The translations under genes were made by a program, and so were the position numbers. A stretch of DNA of 64,000 bases, taken from assembly GCA_033344815.1 (NCBI GenBank), contig JAWPMR010000001.1:1722136-1786135 (forward strand), given 5' to 3'. The DNA is from Paracoccaceae bacterium. Its GTDB lineage: Bacteria > Pseudomonadota > Alphaproteobacteria > Rhodobacterales > Rhodobacteraceae. The notes under the pieces were generated by a model. That model made no database searches. It saw nothing but the letters and a program-made list of their open reading frames with translations, and had not been told where the DNA came from. Below are positions 53,862 to 62,486 of this stretch, one piece after another (the stretch's first letter is position 1; each line of letters starts with the position of its first letter).

Positions 53862-54578
53862 ATGGTGGAATGGATCACAAGCGACGGTCTGACGGAATTT
53901 CGCGCGGCCGAGGCGTGGATGGAGGCGCGCGCCGATGCCATTGCCCTTGGGCAGGCGCGTGAATGCATCTGGCTGGTGGAACACCCGCCGCTCTATTCTG
54001 CCGGCACCAGCGCCAGGGCTGAGGATCTGGTCGATCGGGACCGGTTTCCCACCTATGCAACGCGCCGTGGCGGGCAATATACCTATCACGGCCCCGGTCA
54101 ACGCGTCGCCTACGTGATGCTGGATGTTGGCGCGCGCGGGCGCGATGTGCGCCGGTTTGTGGAACAGTTGGAAACCTGGGTGATCCAGACTTTGGCGCAG
54201 TTCAACGTTAAAGGTCATATTCGTCCCGGTCGGGTCGGTGTCTGGGTCGAGCGCCCCGACAAGCCATCACCCGGCGCGGGCGCGATGGCTGAGGATAAAA
54301 TTGCGGCCATCGGCATCCGGCTGCGCAAATGGATCAGCTTTCACGGCATTTCGATCAATGTGGAACCCGACCTGACCCATTTTTCCGGCATCGTGCCCTG
54401 CGGGATCACCGAACATGGTGTCACCAGCCTGGTTGATCTGGGCTATCCGGTCACGATGGCGGATGTGGATGTGGCGCTGCGCCAGCAGTTTGCCGGTGTT
54501 TTCGGGGATCAGCCCACCGCAGCAGAAAAAGGCGGGCACGCCGCGCGCCTTCAGCAACAGCTCGCTGAAAATTCCTGA
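53862..54578 (+). CDS. lipB: Octanoyl-[ACP]:protein N-octanoyltransferase LipB
   Basis: A 238-residue enzyme that moves octanoate from acyl carrier protein to lipoyl domains, the first step of lipoate synthesis. Conserved blocks are [14 protein letters not shown] near residue 38, [20 protein letters not shown] near residue 68, the catalytic Lys in [14 protein letters not shown] near residue 145 and the catalytic Cys in [17 protein letters not shown] near residue 178. It overlaps the convergent receiver gene by 28 bases at the 3' end. Confidence 0.94.
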   Translation: MVEWITSDGLTEFRAAEAWMEARADAIALGQARECIWLVEHPPLYSAGTSARAEDLVDRDRFPTYATRRGGQYTYHGPGQRVAYVMLDVGARGRDVRRFVEQLETWVIQTLAQFNVKGHIRPGRVGVWVERPDKPSPGAGAMAEDKIAAIGIRLRKWISFHGISINVEPDLTHFSGIVPCGITEHGVTSLVDLGYPVTMADVDVALRQQFAGVFGDQPTAAEKGGHAARLQQQLAENS

Positions 54579-54985
54579 TAGTCTTTCACGAAAACAACAA
54601 TGTCCTCGGCGTGGATCGGCTTGCTGATGAAGCGAAAGACATTCGGATCGGCCTCGGCACGCTCCTGATCTGCGCGCAACACCGATGTGGACAGCATGAT
54701 GATCATCGGCTTTACCGGCTGCGCGGCGGCGTCGAGCTTTGCATATTCCTGCAGGAATTCGAACCCGTCCATGCGGGGCATGTTGATGTCCAGCAAGATG
54801 ACTTCCGGCAAGGGCGCGTCTTTGATCGTTTTGTCGTTCAGATATTCCAGCGCGGCGATGCCATCCGTTGCAATATCCACATGATCCACCAGACCCGACC
54901 GGTCAATCATGCGCGTATGCAGCAGGTTGGTCACCGTGTCATCCTCCACCAGAAGGATTGTGCCGAGATGATCTCCAGATGCCAT
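54551..54985 (-). CDS. Single-domain response regulator (CheY-like receiver)
   Basis: A 144-residue stand-alone receiver: acidic pair in [13 protein letters not shown], phosphoacceptor Asp in [16 protein letters not shown] near residue 60, and the Lys in [14 protein letters not shown] near residue 122. There is no output domain, so it works by protein contact. ATG 54985 overlaps the stop of the kinase gene (TGATG), making the kinase its likely partner. Confidence 0.9.
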   Translation of the reverse strand: MASGDHLGTILLVEDDTVTNLLHTRMIDRSGLVDHVDIATDGIAALEYLNDKTIKDAPLPEVILLDINMPRMDGFEFLQEYAKLDAAAQPVKPMIIMLSTSVLRADQERAEADPNVFRFISKPIHAEDIVVFVKDYQEFSASCC

Positions 54986-56235
54986 CACGCAGGTTCCGGT
55001 CTGTTGGGCAATCGGAACGAAAAGCAACTGCCCTGCCCGACCTCACTGGATACCTCGATGGTCCCGCCTGCCCGTTCCAGAACACGCCGGATGGCATAAA
55101 GGGACACGCCCGCACCCTCCGGGGTGGCATGCGCGCGCTTGAACAGTCCAAAGACCTTGGCCTCGTCACGGGGCAGATCAATCCCGGTGCCATTGTCGAT
55201 GATCGACACCTCCACCCCCTCCGCACAGGGGCGCGATGTGATGGTGATGCAGGGTCGGCGCTCCGGCGCGTGGTATTTCAGGGCATTGCCGATCATGGAC
55301 TGCAGAATGTTTTCAGCCTCGCGCGGCATGAACCAAATGGTCTCGACTTCGAGATCCAGTGATACATTCGATTTGGTCTTTGCGATCTGGAACTGCAGGT
55401 TTTCCAGAACATGCGCCACGACGCTGTCCAGATTCACGTCCGAGAAATCCGTCAAGGTCGCGGAATGGGCCTGTGCAACGCAAATCAGCGCGTCCAGCTT
55501 GTCGCTGGCCTGTTCGCAGACATGGCGCATCCAGCCCAGTGTTTCAGCATGTTCGGCAGGCAGATTGCTTTGTGCTTCGGACAGGATATGGGTCAGGCTG
55601 GTCATGTTGTTGACCGGCACTTTCAGATCATGGGTCGCCACAAACGTCAGGTCTTTGAAGTCCCGGTTGATGTCGCGCAGTTCCATGGTGCGCTGTGCGA
55701 CACGCATTTCCAGCTCATCGTTCAGCGCTTCCAACTCGGCGGTGCGCGCCGCAACACGCGCTTCAAGCTCCTCGTTGGCGTCCCTGAGCCGAATTTCTGT
55801 GATTTTTTGTTCTGTAATATCAACCGCGATTCCGATGTGGCGCAGCACTGATCCGTCAGCGGCAAGCTCAAAAACTGTGTCGACGCTGCGCAACCACTTT
55901 TCAGTGCCTGCTCTGGACGTCACCCTGTATTCAAAGGTGCGTTCGGCGCCAATTGAAAGGCGGCTGAGCTCCGCCAGATAGGCGAAAAGCGCTGCGTGGT
56001 CCTCATCATGCACCAGCGTTGGAAGCAATGCGTCACCCATTTCGCGCGCTTCTGCCGGCGAATACCCCAAAAACTCGGCAATGGTGCAATTGGAATACTC
56101 ATTGGACATTGTCGCATGGTTGAAAATATAGATGATGCCCGGGACCAGCTCACCCACTCTCGTCCAGAACGCCAGACTGGTCACATCCACGGATGCGGCC
56201 GTCTGATGATTATGATGAGACTGGACTGCCTGCAT
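54985..56235 (-). CDS. PAS-domain sensor histidine kinase
   Basis: A 416-residue soluble kinase. A PAS domain (about residues 25-145, EFLGYSPAEAREMGDALLPT) leads to a long coiled coil with repeated RVAxRTxEL units (about 155-195). The HisKA domain follows (FVATHDLKVPVNNMTSLTHI, with the phospho-His), then an HATPase domain with N box NALKYH and G1 box DNGTGIDLP. The usual second Gly box is altered to GAGVSLYAI. No transmembrane helix is seen. The start is uncertain: ATG 56235 is chosen, while the frame is open to 56286. Confidence 0.85.
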   Translation of the reverse strand: MQAVQSHHNHQTAASVDVTSLAFWTRVGELVPGIIYIFNHATMSNEYSNCTIAEFLGYSPAEAREMGDALLPTLVHDEDHAALFAYLAELSRLSIGAERTFEYRVTSRAGTEKWLRSVDTVFELAADGSVLRHIGIAVDITEQKITEIRLRDANEELEARVAARTAELEALNDELEMRVAQRTMELRDINRDFKDLTFVATHDLKVPVNNMTSLTHILSEAQSNLPAEHAETLGWMRHVCEQASDKLDALICVAQAHSATLTDFSDVNLDSVVAHVLENLQFQIAKTKSNVSLDLEVETIWFMPREAENILQSMIGNALKYHAPERRPCITITSRPCAEGVEVSIIDNGTGIDLPRDEAKVFGLFKRAHATPEGAGVSLYAIRRVLERAGGTIEVSSEVGQGSCFSFRLPNRPEPA

Positions 56236-56534
56236 GATTGTTAACTTGTCCCCTCGTCTCCCCACGGCGGAGGAAAAATTACACACCCACCTCAGATTGG
56301 CGCAGGAACGTTAATCGCCCGTGAAGGAATGCATTGATGAATAAAATTGTAGGGAGAACGTGAGGAGGTAAGCACGCTCGCATGAGATTAGAATAGAACA
56401 GCCAAAAAAATTTTGCGGCTGCGACGATTACGATCATTGCTCCTCTGCGCAACTCCCTCTAAAACCGGGGAGACTCGGATGCGCAGCCTGGGAACCGTTG
56501 CGTGTCATTTAACAGCTACTCAGGAGGCAAGAGC

Positions 56535-58205
56535 ATGGCAGACGCAGCCGTCCACGGCCACGAACACCATGATGAACGCGGGTTCTTCACACGCTGGTTC
56601 ATGTCCACAAATCACAAAGACATCGGTATTCTCTATCTGATCGTCTCCGCCCTGGTGGGCTTTGTATCGGTGGCCTTCACCGTCTACATGCGCCTCGAAC
56701 TGATGGACCCGGGCGTCCAATACATGTGTATGGAAGGCGCGCGTTTCTTTGCCAGTGCCGAGACCTGCACGCCCAACGGACATCTGTGGAACGTCCTGAT
56801 CACCGGACACGGTATTCTCATGATGTTCTTTGTGGTCATCCCCGCCCTGTTCGGCGGATTTGGCAACTATTTCATGCCGTTACAGATCGGCGCGCCGGAT
56901 ATGGCGTTCCCGCGGATGAACAACCTGTCGTTCTGGCTCTATGTCGCAGGCACCACGCTGGCGATCTGCTCGGTGCTGTCACCGGGGGGCAATGACCAGC
57001 CGGGATCGGGCGTGGGCTGGGTGCTCTATCCGCCGCTGTCGACCAACGAGGGCGGCTTCTCGATGGACCTCGCGATCTTCGCGGTGCATGTCTCCGGGGC
57101 CTCCTCGATCCTGGGCGCGATCAACATGATCACCACTTTCCTGAACATGCGCGCGCCGGGCATGACACTGTTCAAAGTGCCGCTGTTTTCCTGGTCGATC
57201 TTCGTTACAAGCTGGCTGATCCTTTTGTCCCTGCCGGTTCTGGCGGGCGCGATCACCATGCTCCTGATGGACCGCAACTTTGGGTTCACCTTCTTTGACC
57301 CTTCTGGCGGCGGGGATCCGGTGCTCTATCAGCACATCCTGTGGTTCTTTGGTCACCCCGAGGTCTACATCATCATCCTGCCCGGTTTCGGCATCATCTC
57401 CCATGTGATCGCGACTTTCGCGCGCAAACCGATCTTTGGCTACCTGCCGATGGTCTGGGCGATCATTGCCATTGGCGCGTTGGGTTTCGTCGTCTGGGCA
57501 CACCACATGTATACCGTCGGTATGACCCTCAACCAGCAGGCCTACTTCATGCTGGCCACCATGGTCATCGCGGTGCCCACAGGCGTGAAGGTCTTCTCTT
57601 GGATCGCCACCATGTGGGGTGGATCGGTGGAATTCAAAACGCCCATGCTCTGGGCTTTTGGCTTCCTGTTCCTCTTCACTGTGGGCGGTGTGACCGGCAT
57701 CGTGCTGTCACAGGCCGCTGTGGATCGCTATTATCACGACACCTATTATGTTGTGGCGCACTTCCACTATGTGATGTCGCTCGGGGCCGTCTTCGCCATC
57801 TTCGCAGGGATCTACTTCTACCTGCCGAAAATGTCGGGCCGCATGTATCCTGAATGGGCGGGTAAACTGCACTTCTGGGCCATGTTCATCGGGGCCAACC
57901 TGACCTTCTTCCCCCAGCACTTCCTGGGCCGTCAGGGCATGCCACGCCGTTACATCGACTATCCGGACGCTTTTGCCTACTGGAACCAATGGTCGAGCAT
58001 CGGGGCTTTCCTTTCCTTCGCTTCCTTCCTGTTCTTCTTCGGGATCATCGCCTGGACCCTGCTCAAGGGCCGTCGCGTGACCGAGAACAACCCGTGGAAC
58101 GAATATGCCGATACGCTGGAATGGACCCTGCCCTCGCCGCCGCCCGAACACACCTTCGAGCAGCTGCCAAAGCAGGAAGACTGGGACAACAAACACGCGC
58201 ACTAG
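56535..58205 (+). CDS. ctaD: Cytochrome c oxidase subunit I (aa3 type)
   Basis: A 556-residue, twelve-helix heme-copper oxidase subunit. Diagnostic parts are [14 protein letters not shown] (near residue 18), the low-spin heme His in [11 protein letters not shown], the CuB/Tyr crosslink motif [17 protein letters not shown] (near residue 270), AHHMYTVG, and [13 protein letters not shown] with the heme a3 and a His ligands. The K- and D-channel residues appear in place, so it is an A-type oxidase. AGGAGG lies seven bases before ATG 56535. No other cox gene is adjacent, as is usual for ctaD in Rhodobacterales. Strong hairpins follow. Confidence 0.96.
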   Translation: MADAAVHGHEHHDERGFFTRWFMSTNHKDIGILYLIVSALVGFVSVAFTVYMRLELMDPGVQYMCMEGARFFASAETCTPNGHLWNVLITGHGILMMFFVVIPALFGGFGNYFMPLQIGAPDMAFPRMNNLSFWLYVAGTTLAICSVLSPGGNDQPGSGVGWVLYPPLSTNEGGFSMDLAIFAVHVSGASSILGAINMITTFLNMRAPGMTLFKVPLFSWSIFVTSWLILLSLPVLAGAITMLLMDRNFGFTFFDPSGGGDPVLYQHILWFFGHPEVYIIILPGFGIISHVIATFARKPIFGYLPMVWAIIAIGALGFVVWAHHMYTVGMTLNQQAYFMLATMVIAVPTGVKVFSWIATMWGGSVEFKTPMLWAFGFLFLFTVGGVTGIVLSQAAVDRYYHDTYYVVAHFHYVMSLGAVFAIFAGIYFYLPKMSGRMYPEWAGKLHFWAMFIGANLTFFPQHFLGRQGMPRRYIDYPDAFAYWNQWSSIGAFLSFASFLFFFGIIAWTLLKGRRVTENNPWNEYADTLEWTLPSPPPEHTFEQLPKQEDWDNKHAH

Positions 58206-58306
58206 CGTCCTCAAGCAGCGCAGCGTTAGGACATAAAACCGTCCTCAAGCAGCGCAGCGGCAGGATGTAAAACCATCCTGAAGCGACACGGCGACAGGCA
58301 AATTTC
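58206..58306 (+). repeat. Three tandem 34-bp hairpin-forming repeats after ctaD
   Basis: Units begin at 58206, 58240 and 58274. Units 1 and 2 share CGTCCTCAAGCAGCGCAGCG; unit 3 is diverged (CATCCTGAAGCGACACGGCG). Each unit can fold on itself: GTCCT/AGGAC, TCCT/AGGA, CCTG/CAGG. They lie between the ctaD stop and its terminator and may stabilise the mRNA 3' end. Confidence 0.75.
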
Positions 58307-58325
58307 AGCCTAGCGTGAAATTTCA

Positions 58326-58354
58326 AAGGCCCCGGAGAAATCCGGGGCCTTTTT
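58326..58354 (+). terminator. Strong rho-independent terminator of ctaD
   Basis: AAGGCCCCGGA pairs perfectly with TCCGGGGCCTT around a GAAA tetraloop, followed by a T run. Confidence 0.93.
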
Positions 58355-58468
58355 CATCGCGACATCCCAACAACCCCGCCCCCGGCCATGCCCAGCGCCC
58401 CACTCTGTCAGCCGGCGGCGCAATGCTGTATCAAAGCGTTCGGACCCCAGCACAAGAAGCAACCAGAC

Positions 58469-59209
58469 ATGTACGATCCAAAAGGCAACGGGAAAGATAA
58501 ATCCGTTAAAACAGTGGCCTTTGTCGAGGCCGAACCACCGGCCCATCTGCGCGGCATCGTGCATCGGTTTCTGGAACTCAAGACCACCGGGACGCTGGCT
58601 GAGGATTACAGGTTTCACGCCCTGCCGGACGCCTGCGCCTATATCGTGTTTGACCAACGCAACCCCGCGATCACCGGCGTGTCAAAGCTGCGCGCGGAAT
58701 CCGAGGAATTCAATCTTGGCCGGTCCTTCCACTTCGTGAACATTCGCTTCCTGCCCGGCGTCTGGCAAAACGAAGTGGAGCCGCTGTCCTACGGCATGAT
58801 CGCAAACCCCTATCGCGGCGCACTGGGCCTGCGCGACATCAACCAAACCCTGAAGGGGCGTGATTTCGAGGATCAGCAAACCCTTTTGATCGACCTTGTG
58901 GACACTCTGCTGGACCGCAAGATGGTGGCGGTCAACCCGGTGACCGACCGGATCTTTCAGCACCTTGATGACATCGCCTCGGTGGCGGATATGGCAGAGG
59001 TTGCGGGCCTGTCGGCACGGCAATTGCAACGCACCCTCAAACGCACTACCGGTTTTGCGCCGCATGACTTTGTCAAGGTGTTGCGCCTGCAACAATCCCT
59101 GAACGGCACTGACACATGGTCTTATGCCGACCAGTCCCACTTCATCCACTCGTTTCGCAACGCCACAGGCTACACACCGGGAAAATACTCAAAAAAATTC
59201 GATGTCTGA
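58469..59209 (+). CDS. AraC family transcriptional regulator
   Basis: A 246-residue regulator. The N-terminal 140 residues form a ligand-sensing domain (HLRGIVHRFLELKTTG near the start, FHFVNIRFLPGVW near residue 90). The C-terminal AraC DNA-binding domain has AEVAGLSARQLQRTLKRTTG (first HTH) and YADQSHFIHSFRNATGYTPG (second HTH), the latter with the classic family signature. ATG 58469 is a weak choice without a clear ribosome site; the frame is open to 58388. A VOC-family gene follows after 68 bases and may be a target or operon partner. Confidence 0.85.
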   Translation: MYDPKGNGKDKSVKTVAFVEAEPPAHLRGIVHRFLELKTTGTLAEDYRFHALPDACAYIVFDQRNPAITGVSKLRAESEEFNLGRSFHFVNIRFLPGVWQNEVEPLSYGMIANPYRGALGLRDINQTLKGRDFEDQQTLLIDLVDTLLDRKMVAVNPVTDRIFQHLDDIASVADMAEVAGLSARQLQRTLKRTTGFAPHDFVKVLRLQQSLNGTDTWSYADQSHFIHSFRNATGYTPGKYSKKFDV

Positions 59210-59277
59210 AATCTACAATACGCATGCCCGGGGGCTTGGTATTTGAGGGGCATAACCTCAGACAAAGGATTTGAAAA

Positions 59278-59658
59278 ATGACCAAGATGAACGCAGTTGG
59301 ATGGTTCGACATCTATGTGGATGACATGGAGCGCGCGGTGACTTTTTACGAAACCGTATTGGGGGCCAAGCTCGAGGCGATGGGCGATCCCACTGGCGAG
59401 TCCCGGATGATGAGCTTTCCCGGCGACATGAGTAGCTATGGGGCCGCCGGGGCCTTGACCAAATCGCCCCACTCCAAGCCCGGCGTGGGCGGCACAACGA
59501 TTTATTTCATGGCTCAGGATTGCGCGGTGGAAGAGGCCCGTGTGGCTGAGGCTGGCGGCGTGGTCATCCGGCCCAAGTTCTCCATCGGTGAATTTGGCTG
59601 GGTCACCCTGTGTCAGGATACCGAAGGCAACATCTTTGGCCTCAACTCGATGCAATAG
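59278..59658 (+). CDS. VOC family protein (glyoxalase/bleomycin-resistance fold)
   Basis: A 126-residue protein of the vicinal oxygen chelate fold: VGWFDIYVDDMERAVTFYE (residues 6-24), GTTIYFMAQD in the middle, and the closing GWVTLCQDTEGNIFGLNSMQ. The short form resembles YkcA/PhnB-like proteins of unknown substrate. It follows the AraC regulator gene on the same strand. Confidence 0.88.
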   Translation: MTKMNAVGWFDIYVDDMERAVTFYETVLGAKLEAMGDPTGESRMMSFPGDMSSYGAAGALTKSPHSKPGVGGTTIYFMAQDCAVEEARVAEAGGVVIRPKFSIGEFGWVTLCQDTEGNIFGLNSMQ

Positions 59659-60038
59659 CGCGCCAGGACCCCGGCGCACCGGTGAGGCCAGAGATGTGAC
59701 AGCACGGGGACCTTTTTTGGGGGTGCCCGTGCCGCACCTGTCTGGGCGAGGTTCGGGTCATCCCGGCGCTGCGGGTCTTAACCCTCTTTTCATGTTTCAC
59801 GCCGTACGCCCTGTTAAACCCGACATCGGCGTACAATCGGTGTACCGGTTGTGTACAGCTTGTGTACGGGTGGTGCATCGCCCGCAGACGTTGTTTTTAG
59901 GGCGTTAACTTGCGAGTCGCGCTCCGGCGGGAAATCGCCCCACCGTACGTTGCGCGCCGCCCGGTCAGAATGTCACCTTGCGCGCAGGTCAGGCACCGCG
60001 ATACGCTGTGGCAAACGAGACCGGTAAACTGACCGCCT
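59659..60038. other. Intergenic region with GTAC repeats
   Basis: No gene supported. The notable content is the four-unit 11-bp GTAC repeat at 59831-59874, and one more GTAC at 59804. The DUF2244 promoter should lie in the last 100 bases. Confidence 0.5.
59831..59874. repeat. Four tandem 11-bp GTAC repeats
   Basis: GTACAATCGGT, GTACCGGTTGT, GTACAGCTTGT and GTACGGGTGGT follow one another without gaps. The consensus is GTAC-N-R-N-Y-K-GT. A spacing of 11 bases puts each GTAC on the same face of the helix, as in arrays of protein binding sites. Confidence 0.7.
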
Positions 60039-60521
60039 ATGCCCTACCAATGGACATCCGCCCCCGGGGATACCCCCCAGACGCTCAAGCTCTGGCCGCA
60101 TAACTCGCTGCCCGCGCGCGGCATGGCGGCCTTCGTGCTGAGCACCTTCACGCTGATCTGTATTCCGACCCTGCCGCTGCTCGGATCACCGATCCTGTGG
60201 GGCTTGTTGCCCTTCCTGCTGGCGGCGGTCTGGGGCATCTATTACGCGCTGCAGCGCAACCACCGCGCGCGCCAGATCACCGAGGTGCTGACGCTGGATG
60301 AGGACGACGCGCGACTCACCCGACAAGAGCCGTCAGGCAAGGTTCAGGAGTGGGATTGCAACCGCTATTGGACGACCATCACCAAATACGAAAAAGACGG
60401 GCCGATCCCGCATTACGTTACCCTCAAGGGCAAGGGCCGTGAGGTCGAAATCGGAGCATTTCTGAGCGAGGAAGAACGGGTATCCCTCTATGATGAATTG
60501 CAAATCGCCTGGCGTCGTTAA
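60039..60521 (+). CDS. DUF2244 domain-containing membrane protein
   Basis: A 160-residue protein with two transmembrane helices (about residues 29-47 and 52-69) and the DUF2244 pattern: LWPHNSLPARGMAAFVL, RARQITEVLTLDEDD and a C-terminal GAFLSEEERVSLYDELQIA. The family is common in alphaproteobacteria beside respiratory genes; its function is unknown. Confidence 0.85.
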   Translation: MPYQWTSAPGDTPQTLKLWPHNSLPARGMAAFVLSTFTLICIPTLPLLGSPILWGLLPFLLAAVWGIYYALQRNHRARQITEVLTLDEDDARLTRQEPSGKVQEWDCNRYWTTITKYEKDGPIPHYVTLKGKGREVEIGAFLSEEERVSLYDELQIAWRR

Positions 60522-60544
60522 GGGCCCGTCGCCACCCTCAAAAT

Positions 60545-61003
60545 TCAGGTCAGACGTGTTTTCACCATCGGGCCAACCGATCCGAAATCCATCTGTCCGG
60601 TATACTTGGATTTCAGGATCCCCATGACCTTGCCCATGTCGCGTATGCTCTTGGCGCCGGTCTCGGCGATGGCTTCTGAAACCGCTTTTTCTGCTTCATC
60701 TTCAGAGAGTTGACGCGGGAGGAACTCTTCGATCACTTCAATCTCGGCCTGCTCACGCTCGGCCAGATCAAGGCGTCCACCTTCCTCATAGGCGCGCGCG
60801 CTTTCAAGCCGTTGCTTTGACATCTTGCCCAGGATCGCCAGCACTTCGCTGTTGGGCACGCCATCCTCATTGCCCTCCGCCCGTGCCGCGATATCCTTGT
60901 CCTTGATCGCTGCATTGATCAGGCGCAGGGTGGACAAACGATCCGCTGCCTTGTCCCTCATCGCCTGTTTGAGCGCCGCAGAGACTCTTTCGCGCAATTC
61001 CAT
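60545..61003 (-). CDS. GatB/YqeY family protein
   Basis: A 152-residue helical protein of the YqeY family (MELRERVSAALKQAMRDKAA, LRLINAAIKDKDI, EFLPRQLSEDE, DMGKVMGILK). It resembles the tRNA-binding tail of GatB, and its role is unknown but probably linked to tRNA. ATG 61003 follows AAGGA; the longer frame to 61117 is not family-like. It is divergent from carA. Confidence 0.9.
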   Translation of the reverse strand: MELRERVSAALKQAMRDKAADRLSTLRLINAAIKDKDIAARAEGNEDGVPNSEVLAILGKMSKQRLESARAYEEGGRLDLAEREQAEIEVIEEFLPRQLSEDEAEKAVSEAIAETGAKSIRDMGKVMGILKSKYTGQMDFGSVGPMVKTRLT

Positions 61004-61227
61004 CGCAATGCATCCTTCAAAAGTTGACCGCATGAGGTTTTGACCGCGGTGAGGTCTGTTCGACCCTTGGACCATATCCAATGCATCACCGGGCCGCAAT
61101 ACGATCCCCGGCGTCACCTTGTGTCAGCCTGGGTCATTTTCGGTCTGCAATGGGCCTTGACCCGCCCTTGTCCGGCGTCTAGTTTCCGCCAGATTTCACT
61201 GCCGCCCAGCCCCCGAAAGGATCGCCC

Positions 61228-62388
61228 ATGCAGCCCTCTGCGTCCGACCGCCCAACCGCTTGTCTGGCGCTTGCTGACGGGACTTTGTTCTATGGGGTCG
61301 GGTTTGGAGCCACGGGCCAGACGGTTGCGGAACTGTGCTTCAATACCGCCATGACGGGGTATCAGGAAATCATGACGGACCCGTCTTATGCGGGTCAGAT
61401 CGTGACCTTCACCTTTCCCCATGTCGGCAATGTTGGTGTGAACCCCGAAGATGATGAAACCGGGGATCCGGTGGCAGACGGCATGATCGTCAAATGGCTA
61501 CCGACCGACCCGTCGAACTGGCGCGCGGTACAGGACCTTGATACCTGGTTGACCTCCCGCAATCGTATCGCTCTTGGGGGGGTCGATACACGCCGCCTGA
61601 CCCGCGCGATCAGAGCCTCCGGCGCACCACATGTGGCCTTGGCGCATGACCCGGAGGGCAGCTTCGACGTTGCGGCACTGGTGGCCGCCGCACGCGCCTT
61701 CAGCGGCCTTGAAGGCCTTGATCTGGCACGTAAAGTCACTTGCGCACAGTCCTATCACTGGAATGAAATGCGGTGGGCCTGGCCCGAAGGATACGCTCCG
61801 CAACGGCAGGCGAAACACAAGGTGGTTGCCGTGGATTACGGAGCCAAACGCAACATCCTGCGTTGCCTTGCCAGTGCTGGATGTGATGTCACTGTGCTCC
61901 CGGCCACTGCCAGTTTTGACGACGTCATGGCCCATAACCCTGACGGTGTTTTCCTGTCCAACGGTCCAGGTGATCCCGCAGCGACCGGCGAATACGCGGT
62001 GCCGATGATCCAACAGGTTTTGTCGGATACAGAACTGCCGTTGTTCGGGATTTGCCTGGGGCACCAGATGCTTGCGCTGGCGCTCGGCGCTGAGACGATC
62101 AAGATGAACCACGGGCATCATGGTGCCAACCATCCGGTCAAGGATCATGATACTGGCAAGGTTGAAATCACCTCGATGAACCATGGCTTTGCCGTGGATG
62201 CGCAAACCCTGCCAGCGGGCGTTCTGGAAACGCACACCTCTCTCTTTGACGGCTCCAACTGCGGCATCCGCGTGGATGGTCGGCCCGTTTGGTCGGTACA
62301 GCATCATCCCGAGGCGAGCCCGGGCCCGCAGGACAGCTACTATCTGTTTGAGCGCTTTGCGCAGGCGATGGCAGAGCGAGCAGCCTAA
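61228..62388 (+). CDS. carA: Carbamoyl-phosphate synthase small subunit
   Basis: A 386-residue glutaminase subunit that supplies ammonia to CarB for carbamoyl phosphate (pyrimidines, arginine). The N-terminal CPSase_sm_chain domain has CFNTAMTGYQEIMTDPSYAG (near residue 36) and SRNRIALGGVDTRRLTRAIR. The C-terminal class I GATase has the nucleophile in FGICLGHQMLALALG (near residue 273) and the His-Glu pair in VQHHPEASPGPQDS (near residue 356). carB is not in the window. Confidence 0.95.
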   Translation: MQPSASDRPTACLALADGTLFYGVGFGATGQTVAELCFNTAMTGYQEIMTDPSYAGQIVTFTFPHVGNVGVNPEDDETGDPVADGMIVKWLPTDPSNWRAVQDLDTWLTSRNRIALGGVDTRRLTRAIRASGAPHVALAHDPEGSFDVAALVAAARAFSGLEGLDLARKVTCAQSYHWNEMRWAWPEGYAPQRQAKHKVVAVDYGAKRNILRCLASAGCDVTVLPATASFDDVMAHNPDGVFLSNGPGDPAATGEYAVPMIQQVLSDTELPLFGICLGHQMLALALGAETIKMNHGHHGANHPVKDHDTGKVEITSMNHGFAVDAQTLPAGVLETHTSLFDGSNCGIRVDGRPVWSVQHHPEASPGPQDSYYLFERFAQAMAERAA

Positions 62389-62422
62389 TCCAGCTTTGCC
62401 CGCCCAAGTAGAAAACGTTAAT

Positions 62423-62437
62423 TTAACAGATCTTTAA
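62423..62437. promoter_or_regulatory. CtrA-type site upstream of the MshEN-GT2 gene
   Basis: TTAAcagatctTTAA is a perfect match to TTAA-N7-TTAA. It is 49 bases before the ATG of the glycosyltransferase gene and follows carA by 34 bases. Confidence 0.6.
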
Positions 62438-62486
62438 CCGCGTTCTGACATTTGTCTTGTGTTGAATTTTAGCAAGGCATTCACAA

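Noticed and set aside
59642-59878. Minus-strand frame over the GTAC repeats
   Set aside because: The frame is short, has no ribosome site and overlaps the end of the VOC gene; the repeat period of 11 is not a multiple of three.
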